Made by a program: the position numbers and the translations under genes. 64,000 nucleotides of DNA from Aphrocallistes beatrix (lineage: Eukaryota; Porifera; Hexactinellida; Sceptrulophora; Aphrocallistidae). The notes under the pieces were generated by a model. The model ran no database searches. It was not told the DNA's origin and saw only the letters and a list, made by a program, of their open reading frames with translations. Shown in pieces: positions 38,758-47,368 of this stretch (positions are counted from its first letter, which is position 1; every line of letters starts with the position of its first letter). Location of the stretch: the NCBI GenBank assembly GCA_963281255.1, contig OY725503.1, positions 310,001-374,000 of the forward strand. The letters run 5' to 3'.

Positions 38758-40065
38758 ATGAACTATCCGATGGAAGAAGATTTGTTAAATCTAATCGAGA
38801 AATACGACCTCACTAAATATAACGGAAAGTTTGCAAGCGAAGGGATAACAAGTTGTCGACACATCAAAGACATCGATCAGTATACACTACGCTCTTACTA
38901 TAACATGCTTCAAGTAGATTTAAGAAATTTCGAAAAGCTTCGAAATGAATGCATTCAAATATGCGCACTTGTTACTCCTATAATAGTACCTCACAACCCC
39001 TTGGATAAGTCTGATGTTAATCTTGGCATTGTTTCCGGGAAATCCCGCACGAGATTAAACTACAACTCTATACCTCGAGTTTCATACAATGCATCCAACT
39101 TTATACAAGATGGCACCTATTTGCTTGACTATCATACCGAAAAACCAGTCGGAAAAGTTAAAATGAAAGGTAGCACGCCTTTTATCCTAACATTTCCAGA
39201 TAAAGTTATCATCCAGGATGAAACTTTGCTCTGTGACTTTCTCCATACCCCTGTTTGTGAATTGAAAGTGAAAAATGGTACTACCTACGTCGTACCTTTC
39301 ACGAATATAGAAAATGAGGAGTCAAATTTTTCCAGTATCAATATTCCGCCGAAGCAATTGGCAATGCCCACTATCCCCCAATACGATGGGTCGCTAGTTG
39401 AAGGACACAAGGGATTGGGAATCATAATAGCGTGTGACCATATTGAAAAAGATATTGGGGATAGATCTGCGATCAGAAAGGAATTTACAACACTATTTCA
39501 AATGTTCAATCTACGAATTGTTTACGTAAATGATATGGACAGAAAAATTTTTATTCTATCCCTAAAAAAAGAAATTACAAAAGCGTTCATGAAAATCTTT
39601 TTCATTGGAATCTTTAGTCATAGGCAGGATCAAGACGGCGCTAAAGTCAAGCTTCACGATGGTAATTTCATTGGGCTCAATGAGATATTCGAGATCTTAA
39701 AAGAAAGTATTCCCATTGAACTGCCTAAAGTAATTATCATACAGGCATGTCATTCAGAAGAGGATGACACATTAATGAGTTCAGATCATAATCCTGTCAA
39801 GCCGTACAACGCATCCATCATGGAAAGCAACTATCTAGTTACTTACTCACATGTGGGGGTTTACAAGAATCCAGAACAATCGTCTTGGTACATCCAAACA
39901 CTCCGAAGAGCTTACAACGAAATACGAGATCAATCGGATTTCATTCATGTATTGATTCGTACTAACGAGTTAATGCTAAGCGGAAATAAGGAAGGAGCAT
40001 CTTCCGATGTTTATAGGCAGCCTGTTCAAATAGAATCTACTCTCACTAGGCTTCTCTACGTATAA
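38758..40065 (+). CDS. CASP-7: SAM plus pseudo-caspase (QACH type), paralogue of CASP-5
   Basis: This intact single-exon frame encodes 435 residues. The SAM-like domain is at about 5-70 (EEDLLNLIEKYDLTKY). The two linker motifs are LDYHTEKPVGKVKMKGSTPF and CDFLHTPVCELKVKNGTTY. The protease domain has IFSHRQDQDG (His288), QACHSEEDD (Cys331) and YKNPEQSSWYIQTL, the same altered signatures as CASP-5. From about 39650 to 40050 the DNA is almost identical to CASP-5 36640-37030, whereas the SAM and linker regions differ more; this suggests gene conversion or selection on the small subunit. It lies between CASP-6 and CASP-8, so the order of types is CASP-5-like, CASP-6-like, CASP-5-like, CASP-6-like. 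Confidence 0.87.
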   Translation: MNYPMEEDLLNLIEKYDLTKYNGKFASEGITSCRHIKDIDQYTLRSYYNMLQVDLRNFEKLRNECIQICALVTPIIVPHNPLDKSDVNLGIVSGKSRTRLNYNSIPRVSYNASNFIQDGTYLLDYHTEKPVGKVKMKGSTPFILTFPDKVIIQDETLLCDFLHTPVCELKVKNGTTYVVPFTNIENEESNFSSINIPPKQLAMPTIPQYDGSLVEGHKGLGIIIACDHIEKDIGDRSAIRKEFTTLFQMFNLRIVYVNDMDRKIFILSLKKEITKAFMKIFFIGIFSHRQDQDGAKVKLHDGNFIGLNEIFEILKESIPIELPKVIIIQACHSEEDDTLMSSDHNPVKPYNASIMESNYLVTYSHVGVYKNPEQSSWYIQTLRRAYNEIRDQSDFIHVLIRTNELMLSGNKEGASSDVYRQPVQIESTLTRLLYV

Positions 40066-40670
40066 CATCAAACTAATAAGATTTTTTAATTTTACAAGGA
40101 CTTGATGCCTCACTTACTCAGTATCCCAAGATATAAGTCGATTCTAGGCGTATTATTATATATCTTCATAACTTAATTTCTAGTTTAAATATATAATTCA
40201 TCAACTATAACTTGAATTAAACAATTATTAGAATATTCGATATTTCAGCTTGAAGAACTGACTTGAGGGATGCGAAATAAAATTATATACATCGGAAAAT
40301 ACTAACATTATAGCTTTCTATGTGTGAAATTTGAAACCTACATAGTGAAATACCTTGGATTATCCGTTGATATCTCATTTCTAACATAAAATCTTAATTA
40401 ATGTCATATCTGTGAAAATAATCCTGTTCCATACCTATCAACCAATTATATTCAACTTTTGCTGTAATATTAAAACCCTGCAATTTAATTGGTCAAAACA
40501 CAAACTGTCGTGTTTCGAGGGATGGTGTGTAAATATAAATAATCTTTCTCTCAGATACAAATATTTACCACACACTCAAGGAATTTATACTTTATATGGT
40601 ACAAATCTGTCCCGTAGCTCGTCTGGATGTACGGACGTCGTACACTGTCCATCCATAGACACATCTATTA
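40066..40670. other. Intergenic region before CASP-8
   Basis: No gene is seen. A segment near 40432-40500 (ACCAATTATATTCAACTTTTG, ACCCTGCAATTTAATTGGTC) recurs at about 55255-55320 and 55735-55795, so it is a dispersed repeat of unknown class. Confidence 0.45.
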
Positions 40671-40886
40671 CATACTTGCCAACTGTCCCGTTTTTGGCGG
40701 GACGTCCCGCTTTTTTCACTCTTCTCTTGACCTATTTTCTCGAGTGTCCCGCTTTTACATGAAATTTCCCCATTATGTCCCGCTTTTTTTGACTCTATGT
40801 ATAATACTTTCCTATTGCGTCCCGCCATGTCCCGCGAAATTCAACGCTGAGTCCCGCTTTTATCATGACTCAGGTTGGCATGTATG
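40671..40886. mobile_element. GTCCCG-family element, copy 2
   Basis: It begins TACTTGCCAACTGTCCCG, has TTTTTGGCGGGACGTCCCGC, and ends TATCATGACTCAGGTTGGCA. It is the most intact of the four copies and ends 65 bases before the CASP-8 ATG. Confidence 0.8.
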
Positions 40887-40950
40887 CTATTATAGGAGCT
40901 GCACTAAAATATATGTAATTTTAATACTATGTAGCGATCAATAATAGCAG

Positions 40951-42129
40951 ATGGATCCACGTTTATTGGATCTAATTAAGAAATATAATCTCGAAAGCTA
41001 TATCGAAAAGTTTGTCACTGAAGGAGTAACGAGCTATGAACACATTCGAGACATCAATGATGATAGTCAGCGTTCACATTACCATATGACCCCTGTAGAT
41101 AGAAGAAGTTTTGATAAAATGCGGGATGAATGCATCCATCTATGTAGCTTAAATCCTGTTCCTCATACACGAAGTCCTTTTTCTTCTCTTGATCCCGATC
41201 TTGAAGCCATCTCTCCTGCACTGATCAGTACTCCATCTCATAATCCTTTTCAGTCTGGAGATGATCTATCTCCAGATTTACAAGGGATATCTTTTGCTGA
41301 AGATAGCAATATAGTATGTGACTACGAATCAGGAGCTCCTGTCGGAGAAATGAAGATGAAACAAGGAACTCGTCACATCTCCATGTTCAAACCTTCTATC
41401 CCTCGATATGATTTGACTCCTGTCAATGGGTACAGAGGATTGGGTCTCATAATTGTGAATAAGAATTTCGATGATCCACATAAGTATCCACATAGACAAG
41501 GTGCTGAAAAAGATGAGGCAATGTTAGAGGAGCTATTCAACAAGATGAAACTTCGAAGTGAAAAATTGGTCGATTTCGAAAAAGAGAAATGTTTCAAGTC
41601 GATTAATGAGCATATTAATCAAGAATTAAATGATAAAATCGTGAAAATTATTGTCATTGCAATCTCAAGCCATGGTGAAGATGATGGTGATAAATTCATT
41701 TGTAAGGACGGTGGGATTCAGATACAAAAAATCATTGATATCCTGAAAATTCCTAGTCTCATAAGTATCCCAAAGGTCCTTATTATTCAAGCATGTCGTG
41801 GAGGAAAATCCGACCAAGCAGCAGTAGTAGAAGATAATGCCTCACAAACTACAGAATTCTATCTTCCCTCAACGAAAGAAAGTGACATTTTAATTGCCTA
41901 TTCATCTGTCCCAGGGTACGTAGCAAACAGAGATCTAAAGCAAGGTTCTTGGTTTATCCAATCACTGTTCAAGGCCTACGAACATGGACACGAACATGCA
42001 GATTTTCAACAAATACTAACGTACACCAACAACTTAATGCTAACTGAAAAGGAGCGCGAAGTATCTGGCGTCATCTGTAAACAGCCTTCTCAATCCCAAT
42101 CCACTCTTCAAAAACTAATGTATTTATAA
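40951..42129 (+). CDS. CASP-8: SAM plus intact caspase
   Basis: This single-exon frame encodes 392 residues. The SAM-like domain (about 2-65) begins MDPRLLDLIKKYNLESY. One linker motif, CDYESGAPVGEMKMKQG, precedes PRYDLTPVNGYRGLGLIIVN. The protease has RQGAEKDEAMLEELF, ISSHGEDD (His241), VLIIQACRGG (Cys282) and YVANRDLKQGSWFIQSL with the pocket Arg. All catalytic features are present, so it is probably active. It is the active counterpart of the dead CASP-6; the two share the DNA of the small subunit almost unchanged. The pre-domain linker has several Asp residues (SGDDLSPDL) that could serve as processing sites, which is inference. Confidence 0.9.
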   Translation: MDPRLLDLIKKYNLESYIEKFVTEGVTSYEHIRDINDDSQRSHYHMTPVDRRSFDKMRDECIHLCSLNPVPHTRSPFSSLDPDLEAISPALISTPSHNPFQSGDDLSPDLQGISFAEDSNIVCDYESGAPVGEMKMKQGTRHISMFKPSIPRYDLTPVNGYRGLGLIIVNKNFDDPHKYPHRQGAEKDEAMLEELFNKMKLRSEKLVDFEKEKCFKSINEHINQELNDKIVKIIVIAISSHGEDDGDKFICKDGGIQIQKIIDILKIPSLISIPKVLIIQACRGGKSDQAAVVEDNASQTTEFYLPSTKESDILIAYSSVPGYVANRDLKQGSWFIQSLFKAYEHGHEHADFQQILTYTNNLMLTEKEREVSGVICKQPSQSQSTLQKLMYL

Positions 42130-42512
42130 CTCCACAATGCACTTTTTAGTTCACTTATTTTTATATTAAATTTTATATTTTCGAAATTATAGATTCCATT
42201 TAGATTATTTTACGCTGTACCCTGAAATAGGTACCGGAAAATATTGGGTTTCTTTTCTCTGAATTTTGTACCTTTTCAATTGAGGCTCTAATTTCAAGCA
42301 TCTAGATTCGAGATGTTGAATTTGCATCGTTTAAATCTCCCCCAAAGCACTGCTAAGATTCTAGTCCACATAAACTACGTACAAATATAGTGCTCACCAA
42401 ATTCATGTAAACGGCAAAAAAATTAAATAAAAAAATTAAAAGATTATTATTTCCTGAAAAAAATTAGATACCTACTTTCAACAACTGAGTGGAATATATT
42501 TCCTATCTTTCA

Positions 42513-43727
42513 ATGGTTGAGAGTGTGGTTGCCCATCCTAATAACCTAGAATCAATCAGAAGTATGTTCGAGAGACACGAATTCCTCCAAAGGTTCGAGC
42601 TATTCACTGATTTAGGTATCAAGACGTATCAAGACCTGACAATCACCAGCTTAGAAGATATGAAGAAAATTTACAACTTTTCTTACATCGAACAAAAAAA
42701 ATTTGTCAACATCCAAATAGAATGTGCTACCATACTCAAATTAGACACATCTAATTTCATTGTTCAGCAGAATAGTGTTGTAGATGTCAGTACGAATACA
42801 TCCCTCTATTGCTCATTATTTCTCGAAAAAAATCCCGCTGATTATTCCGGGCATGAAGAGCAATTCTACTCTGGGAGATGGACGGACACTCCACCCACTT
42901 CACTCCAAATGAATAATTTGGGTCAAACAGAGCTCGTTGCTGAAAACCAGACTCAATTCTCAATGGCCGAAGACAGCACGGATGACTATGAAATAAAACC
43001 GGACCACAATGGTTTAATAGGATTGGGAATTATAATCGTGAACATCAAATACAGGAAAGAAATACGGAAAGGAGGAGAACAAGACAATGCACTGATAAAA
43101 GAAGTTTTTGAGGATATGAAACTCATGGTCGTAGAGGTGATGGACAGAGATAGCAAAAACTTAATCCAACAATTGAAAGAAATTTTAAGAGATAACGAAA
43201 CTTTTATTCAAAACAATTCTTGCCTCTTCGTTGCCATTTCATCTCATGGTTGTGAAGACACAATTTTATGCGTTGATGGTGAGCCACTATCAATTTCGGG
43301 ACAGATTCTACCACTTTTTAAAAGCGACCGTTGTGAAGGGTTAAAGAGCAAACCGAAGATTTTCCTAATCCACGCCTGTCGAGGGTTGAAATGCGATTTC
43401 GAAATTCAAGCAGACTCTTTTGGCGAAGAATTCGAAATAAGTCCTTTGAAGACCGTCGCAACTATTGAGTCTGATATTCTCCTCGCCTACGCGTGTGTAC
43501 AGAACTACAAAGCTTGGAGGGATACCCACAGAGGTTCCTGGTACATGCAAGCATTCAAAGAATCGTACTTCAAGATGAAGAAAGAAGGGATTAGAGATAT
43601 TTATAGCATCCTAACACTTACAAATCGCTACATTCTTTCTGAATTTGAACATCAGTCACAAAGCGGCGTTCTTAAGCAGCCCAGTCAATTCACTTCCAGC
43701 CTTACTCGCTTATTCAAATTCCCTTAA
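42513..43727 (+). CDS. CASP-9: SAM-like caspase with HACRG active site
   Basis: This single-exon frame encodes 404 residues from the first ATG at 42513; the frame is open further upstream only through a GTG. Residues about 12-75 form a divergent SAM-like domain (LQRFELFTDLGIKTYQDL). No KMK linker motif is seen. The protease has GLGIIIVNIKY, IRKGGEQDNALI, ISSHGCED (His245), IFLIHACRGL (Cys289; Q replaced by H) and AWRDTHRGSWYMQAF. It is probably active, since HACRG retains Cys and the Arg-Gly pair. It sits next to ATG10 and is the last gene of the first sub-cluster. Confidence 0.87.
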   Translation: MVESVVAHPNNLESIRSMFERHEFLQRFELFTDLGIKTYQDLTITSLEDMKKIYNFSYIEQKKFVNIQIECATILKLDTSNFIVQQNSVVDVSTNTSLYCSLFLEKNPADYSGHEEQFYSGRWTDTPPTSLQMNNLGQTELVAENQTQFSMAEDSTDDYEIKPDHNGLIGLGIIIVNIKYRKEIRKGGEQDNALIKEVFEDMKLMVVEVMDRDSKNLIQQLKEILRDNETFIQNNSCLFVAISSHGCEDTILCVDGEPLSISGQILPLFKSDRCEGLKSKPKIFLIHACRGLKCDFEIQADSFGEEFEISPLKTVATIESDILLAYACVQNYKAWRDTHRGSWYMQAFKESYFKMKKEGIRDIYSILTLTNRYILSEFEHQSQSGVLKQPSQFTSSLTRLFKFP

Positions 43728-44225
43728 ATATGAATCTAAATCCATTGTGTGTTTATGTGCGTATGTATGTGCAACTGTGTGAATAGAATTTACGGGTAAA
43801 AAAATTTGCCTTAAATCGTATTAGATTCGTATAGGAAGCGCACGAGAGAACTAAGATTCCGTTCCCTGAAAGTTAGTTACTTGAATATGTCTATACATTT
43901 TAAAAATCTTCCATTAAGGAGGGCATGCCTAATTTCTGGGACGGAACAGGATCCCGTTCCGGAAATTAGGTATCTTAACCCGTCCCGTCCCGGAAATTAG
44001 GCATGCCCATTAAGGTGTTATTAATTATTAATTAATAATATTTGACCAATTTTAAAAAAATCGCGCGCCCCCACAAGTTAAAATTGTAAACCATTTCCTG
44101 GCTGTGTAAGTGTTGTTTTTTTTATTGACGATGAATTTATGACAATAATCCGTTATTCAAAATCAAAATAGTTAGCTGACTTCAATATTTTTTGGATTTT
44201 TGATCTGAAATTAGTTCTAGATTAA
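43728..44225. other. Region between CASP-9 and ATG10
   Basis: No gene. It contains the second GGGCATGCC element (43919-44009) and otherwise AT-rich sequence. Confidence 0.45.
43919..44009. mobile_element. GGGCATGCC palindromic element, copy 2
   Basis: GGGCATGCCTAATTTCTGGG at the left and CCCGGAAATTAGGCATGCCC at the right, with a GGACGGAACAGGATCCCGTTCC core. It is shorter than copy 1 (8274-8424) because it has fewer internal units. Confidence 0.8.
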
Positions 44226-44831
44226 ATGCTAAGTGAAGAAGAGTTTCTGAGAGATATCAAGCTATTCCTGGCGATATCTGATCAACTAAACGACCAATGG
44301 CAGCTGCATCAACCTACGATGCCACATAACACACCTTGGCTGTCGAAAAAGTCGATCATCAAAATACAAAACGAGCCTTCTAACAATCCTGAATCAGATC
44401 CAATCCAATCGGATGTGTCAGAAGTTGTTACAGAGTCGTTACAATATGTACAAGCGGATTACCACATAATATTCAGCCAAGTTTATAAAGTTCCCACCAT
44501 TTTCTTCAATCTTTCAAGATCGACTGGGGCTAAGTTACGGTTGGAAGAAGTTTGGACACTGACAGAAGAATCGAGAGGGAATTCAGACAAATGGTCCTTT
44601 ATCACAGAGGATGAGCATCCGGTATTATCAATGCCGTACTTCTGTCTGCATCCTTGTAACACTGCCCAGTTCATGGAACGTTTACTCAGCAACGTTGATG
44701 GAGATTCCAATGGAACATGCTCCTATGTCTTAATGTGGATTAGTGCAGTGGCACCTATCGTGAAATTAGATATTCCTATGGTTGAGTATGCGTGTAGATA
44801 TAGAACCTTACTAAATTCACAGAAACTTTGA
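44226..44831 (+). CDS. ATG10: ATG10, E2-like enzyme of the ATG12-ATG5 conjugation pathway
   Basis: This single-exon frame encodes 201 residues. ATG10 accepts ATG12 from ATG7 and passes it to ATG5 during autophagosome formation in the cytosol. The family pattern is clear in the second half: DYHIIFSQVYKVPTIFFN, LEEVW, the W...ITEDEHP-L-PYF segment, and the catalytic FCLHPCNTAQFM motif, where Cys144 corresponds to the active cysteine. The closing SYVLMWISAVAPIVKLDIP also matches. The N-terminal 70 residues are divergent. It lies between two caspase sub-clusters on the same strand. This could be chance or a trace of functional grouping, since cell death and autophagy are linked in animals. It is the only non-caspase gene I can identify between 27.8 and 63.8 kb. 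Confidence 0.88.
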   Translation: MLSEEEFLRDIKLFLAISDQLNDQWQLHQPTMPHNTPWLSKKSIIKIQNEPSNNPESDPIQSDVSEVVTESLQYVQADYHIIFSQVYKVPTIFFNLSRSTGAKLRLEEVWTLTEESRGNSDKWSFITEDEHPVLSMPYFCLHPCNTAQFMERLLSNVDGDSNGTCSYVLMWISAVAPIVKLDIPMVEYACRYRTLLNSQKL

Positions 44832-44929
44832 GATATTACGAGTAATAAAGAAATTGAGTTGTGTTTATATTGTCAAATCATTTTTCTTTAAAGCAGGATA
44901 TATGATGTAGCTTCTGATCTTAGGGGTCA

Positions 44930-45062
44930 TAGAATAATCAGGAGGGACAATGGCGGATCTACGGAGACTGTCCCCAATATTGTGGATGTCTCCCAGCCAT
45001 TTTCTATGCAACTGAAGCCATAGTGTGAAACCATATAAATAAATGCTGTGCATTCTGCAGTT
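44930..45062 (-). mobile_element. Repeat family N, copy 1
   Basis: In reverse orientation it contains CTGCAGAATGCACAGCATTT, ATGGCTTCAGTTGCATAGAA, AATGGCTGGGAGACATCCAC and GGGGACA. The copy at 51806-51905 has the same order (GTAGAATGCCGAGCATTTATA, AATGGCTGGGAGACATCC). Confidence 0.7.
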
Positions 45063-45351
45063 AAAAGTTCAGAGTTTCGAGATTATTTGGTATGCTTCTT
45101 TATGCTTATCTAAGGTATCTTCTTTTAGATAGGCACTGTAAAGAATAATGAACAAAAGTATTATTTATTAGATAACGACATTAGTAATGTTAGAAAATAT
45201 TGGTTTTCATATTGTAATTCATTCGGGGGAGGACATGGAGTTGACTTCTCCTGGGGCGTTCCTGACTAAATTTGATGATTTTTTAAAAACATTCATGGGG
45301 GTAGGAGTAAAGAGGGTTGATCCCTTCGATTTGAAGTTGGCCCATACAGTC

Positions 45352-45468
45352 CAGGGTTGCCGTGGGAATTAAATTTCAATTCCCATTCCATTTCCATAGA
45401 ATTCCTGTGGGAATCCCCATAAGAATCTCCACGGGGGAAAAATCATTCCCATTCCCACGGCAACCCTG
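45352..45468. mobile_element. Palindromic element (CAGGGTTGCCGTGGGAAT ends)
   Basis: The left end is CAGGGTTGCCGTGGGAATTA and the right end is ATTCCCACGGCAACCCTG, an exact 18-base terminal inverted repeat. The interior is made of GGGAAT and ATTCCC segments. Only one copy is seen in the window. Confidence 0.8.
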
Positions 45469-45836
45469 CCATACACTCGATACAAAGGTTAAGGTCTGAG
45501 CTCCGTCTAGACCCCTCCTCGATATAATTTTAGTTATGAAATTTACACTCTGAGTCTGAGAGATCGGGTCAAGTGCTTATTCCCCACTGAATTTTAGGCA
45601 TGTACCTTTTTTGATAGGATAATGGTATCTCTCATCATATATCACTTATGTTCTATGAGACTATGAACTATCCTGGAACAATACCCCCGAGGATTTCCAA
45701 TTTTTCTTCTGGGACAAGCCCCAGACCCCTGTTACCGTCGCTCGCTTTGTATTCTCCTCTTGTGATGACTTAACTTTTTGATACTTATTCATATCAGGTG
45801 TTTACCACAATATTTTTTAATTAGAATTTCTTTTAA

Positions 45837-46901
45837 ATGGCAGAATTTGATGGTGGGGAACAGAAAAAAACAATCCTGATGGAAAAAATGGATAATAAAT
45901 TGAAGGAATTGCTAAAAAGAGAACGATGTGACTCGATTAAATTAATTGAGTATTTACATATGCAGGGAGTAACAACTTTGGAGGACTTATACAAGCAAAA
46001 ACTTTCAGATATGGAAAGGTTCCTGTCACCTACTCAACAAAATACACTGAAAGAAGTTTTCCAAGATCATCAAATGGAAATCTCGACACATAGCTGTGTA
46101 AAAGAGTCCAAAAGCTTTCAAGATTTGATGGAAGTTGAAGAAGGGGATGATGCGATATTCAACTACGAAATTGTGAGAGATTCTGAAGGAATTATTGGAA
46201 AAGCGCTGATCATTGTGAACAAAAAATTTACACATCACAAAATAAGGGATGGAGCTGATGAGGACCTGAGAAACCTTGAAACAATGTTCAAGAGTTGGAA
46301 TGTGAAGATAGAATCGCATTTCGATCTTGATGGGGGAGGGATGAAGCAGTGCCTTGAAAATTTCGCTAAAAAAACAGAAAACGTTTCAATCGTGTTTGTA
46401 GCCATTTCAACTCATGGAGTTGAGAACAATACTGTGCTAAGCACTGACGGTGAACACATTCTGATTGATGACTACATCCATATATTCCAGAGGAACAAAA
46501 TGCTGGTTGGAAAACCGAAAATATTTTTCATCCAAGCTTGCAGGGGCACACTGGTCGATGAGAGAATCCCAACACACGAATCAGATAATAGTAAGCGATG
46601 CATTGCACCGAAAGAAATCGAATTCATACCAATTCAAACTTTCGCTTCTAACACAAGCGACATTTTGATCGCATACGCCACTAGTGACAAGTATTTAGCT
46701 TGGAGAGATAGTAAAAAGGGTTCTTGGTTCATTATTGAACTCAATAAATCATTCAAAAAATATCCCTGCAGACATCTGATCGAGATTCTTACAATAACTG
46801 CTAATGTTATAATACGGGATTATAAGTCGAACAAGGATGATAAGGTTGCAACGCAATGCTGCAATTTCCATTCTAGTTTGACTAAATTCGTTTATTTGTG
46901 A
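45837..46901 (+). CDS. CASP-10: caspase with short helical prodomain
   Basis: This single-exon frame encodes 354 residues. Residues about 15-75 form a small helical domain (LKELLKRERCDSIKLIEYL, GVTTLEDL) that looks like a divergent SAM domain. It is shared with CASP-11 and CASP-12. The protease has GKALIIVNKKF, IRDGADEDLRNLETMF, ISTHGVEN (His193), IFFIQACRGT (Cys235) and YLAWRDSKKGSWFIIEL. All catalytic residues are present. The C-terminus CCNFHSSLTKFVYL is shared by the three genes of this sub-cluster and also resembles the FKSSLTKFL end of CASP-14 and CASP-16. The large/small subunit linker contains Asp residues (VDERIP, ESDNS) suited to cleavage. Confidence 0.9.
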   Translation: MAEFDGGEQKKTILMEKMDNKLKELLKRERCDSIKLIEYLHMQGVTTLEDLYKQKLSDMERFLSPTQQNTLKEVFQDHQMEISTHSCVKESKSFQDLMEVEEGDDAIFNYEIVRDSEGIIGKALIIVNKKFTHHKIRDGADEDLRNLETMFKSWNVKIESHFDLDGGGMKQCLENFAKKTENVSIVFVAISTHGVENNTVLSTDGEHILIDDYIHIFQRNKMLVGKPKIFFIQACRGTLVDERIPTHESDNSKRCIAPKEIEFIPIQTFASNTSDILIAYATSDKYLAWRDSKKGSWFIIELNKSFKKYPCRHLIEILTITANVIIRDYKSNKDDKVATQCCNFHSSLTKFVYL

Positions 46902-47368
46902 ACATCATGAAACGTGTATTTCACATATACTTTATTTTTGTTAGCTTATTTATTCTAATGTGTCGTTATAGGAAATAAAAATAAGATATTGTAGGTTATC
47001 TTTTTGCATCAAATGGTAGGGATTCATGATATCGAGATAAATTAATTTATTCTTAATTAAGGTGCCAGATTTGGCAATATAGGCATACCTATGTTGTAAG
47101 ATTTTTAAAACAGACCAAGGGTCTTCTAGTCAAGCACTAAAGGAGAAAATATGAATGCAATAAGTTCAAATACGTATGTGCTTAGATATACGTATAGTTA
47201 GGAAAGAGGATGTACCACAATATTAGACTGAGTTCTCGCTAGGATGTTTAGTCGTATGGAACCAACAAACCTTCGAGATAATAAAAGCCTAAAAATCATT
47301 TAGTAATCAATCATCATTTCGTTGTAGTCAGGTCATACCTAATTTGTATAGTCATTAAGGGGGAAAAG
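46902..47368. other. Intergenic region between CASP-10 and CASP-11
   Basis: No gene or recognised repeat; an AT-rich 3' flank and presumed promoter of CASP-11. Confidence 0.4.

Larger units (their letters stand above)
44832..45836. other. Region between ATG10 and CASP-10
   Basis: It contains two repeats listed separately (44930-45062 and 45352-45468). A 61-codon frame at 45187-45372 runs into the second repeat and shows no family pattern, so it is not called. Confidence 0.45.

Noticed and set aside
44226..44831. Considered as a caspase-cluster-specific novel protein
   Set aside because: The HPC active-site context and surrounding segments match ATG10, so it is a known family.
45187..45372. 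61-codon plus-strand frame near ATG10
   Set aside because: It runs into a palindromic element and has no family pattern, splice support or conserved composition.
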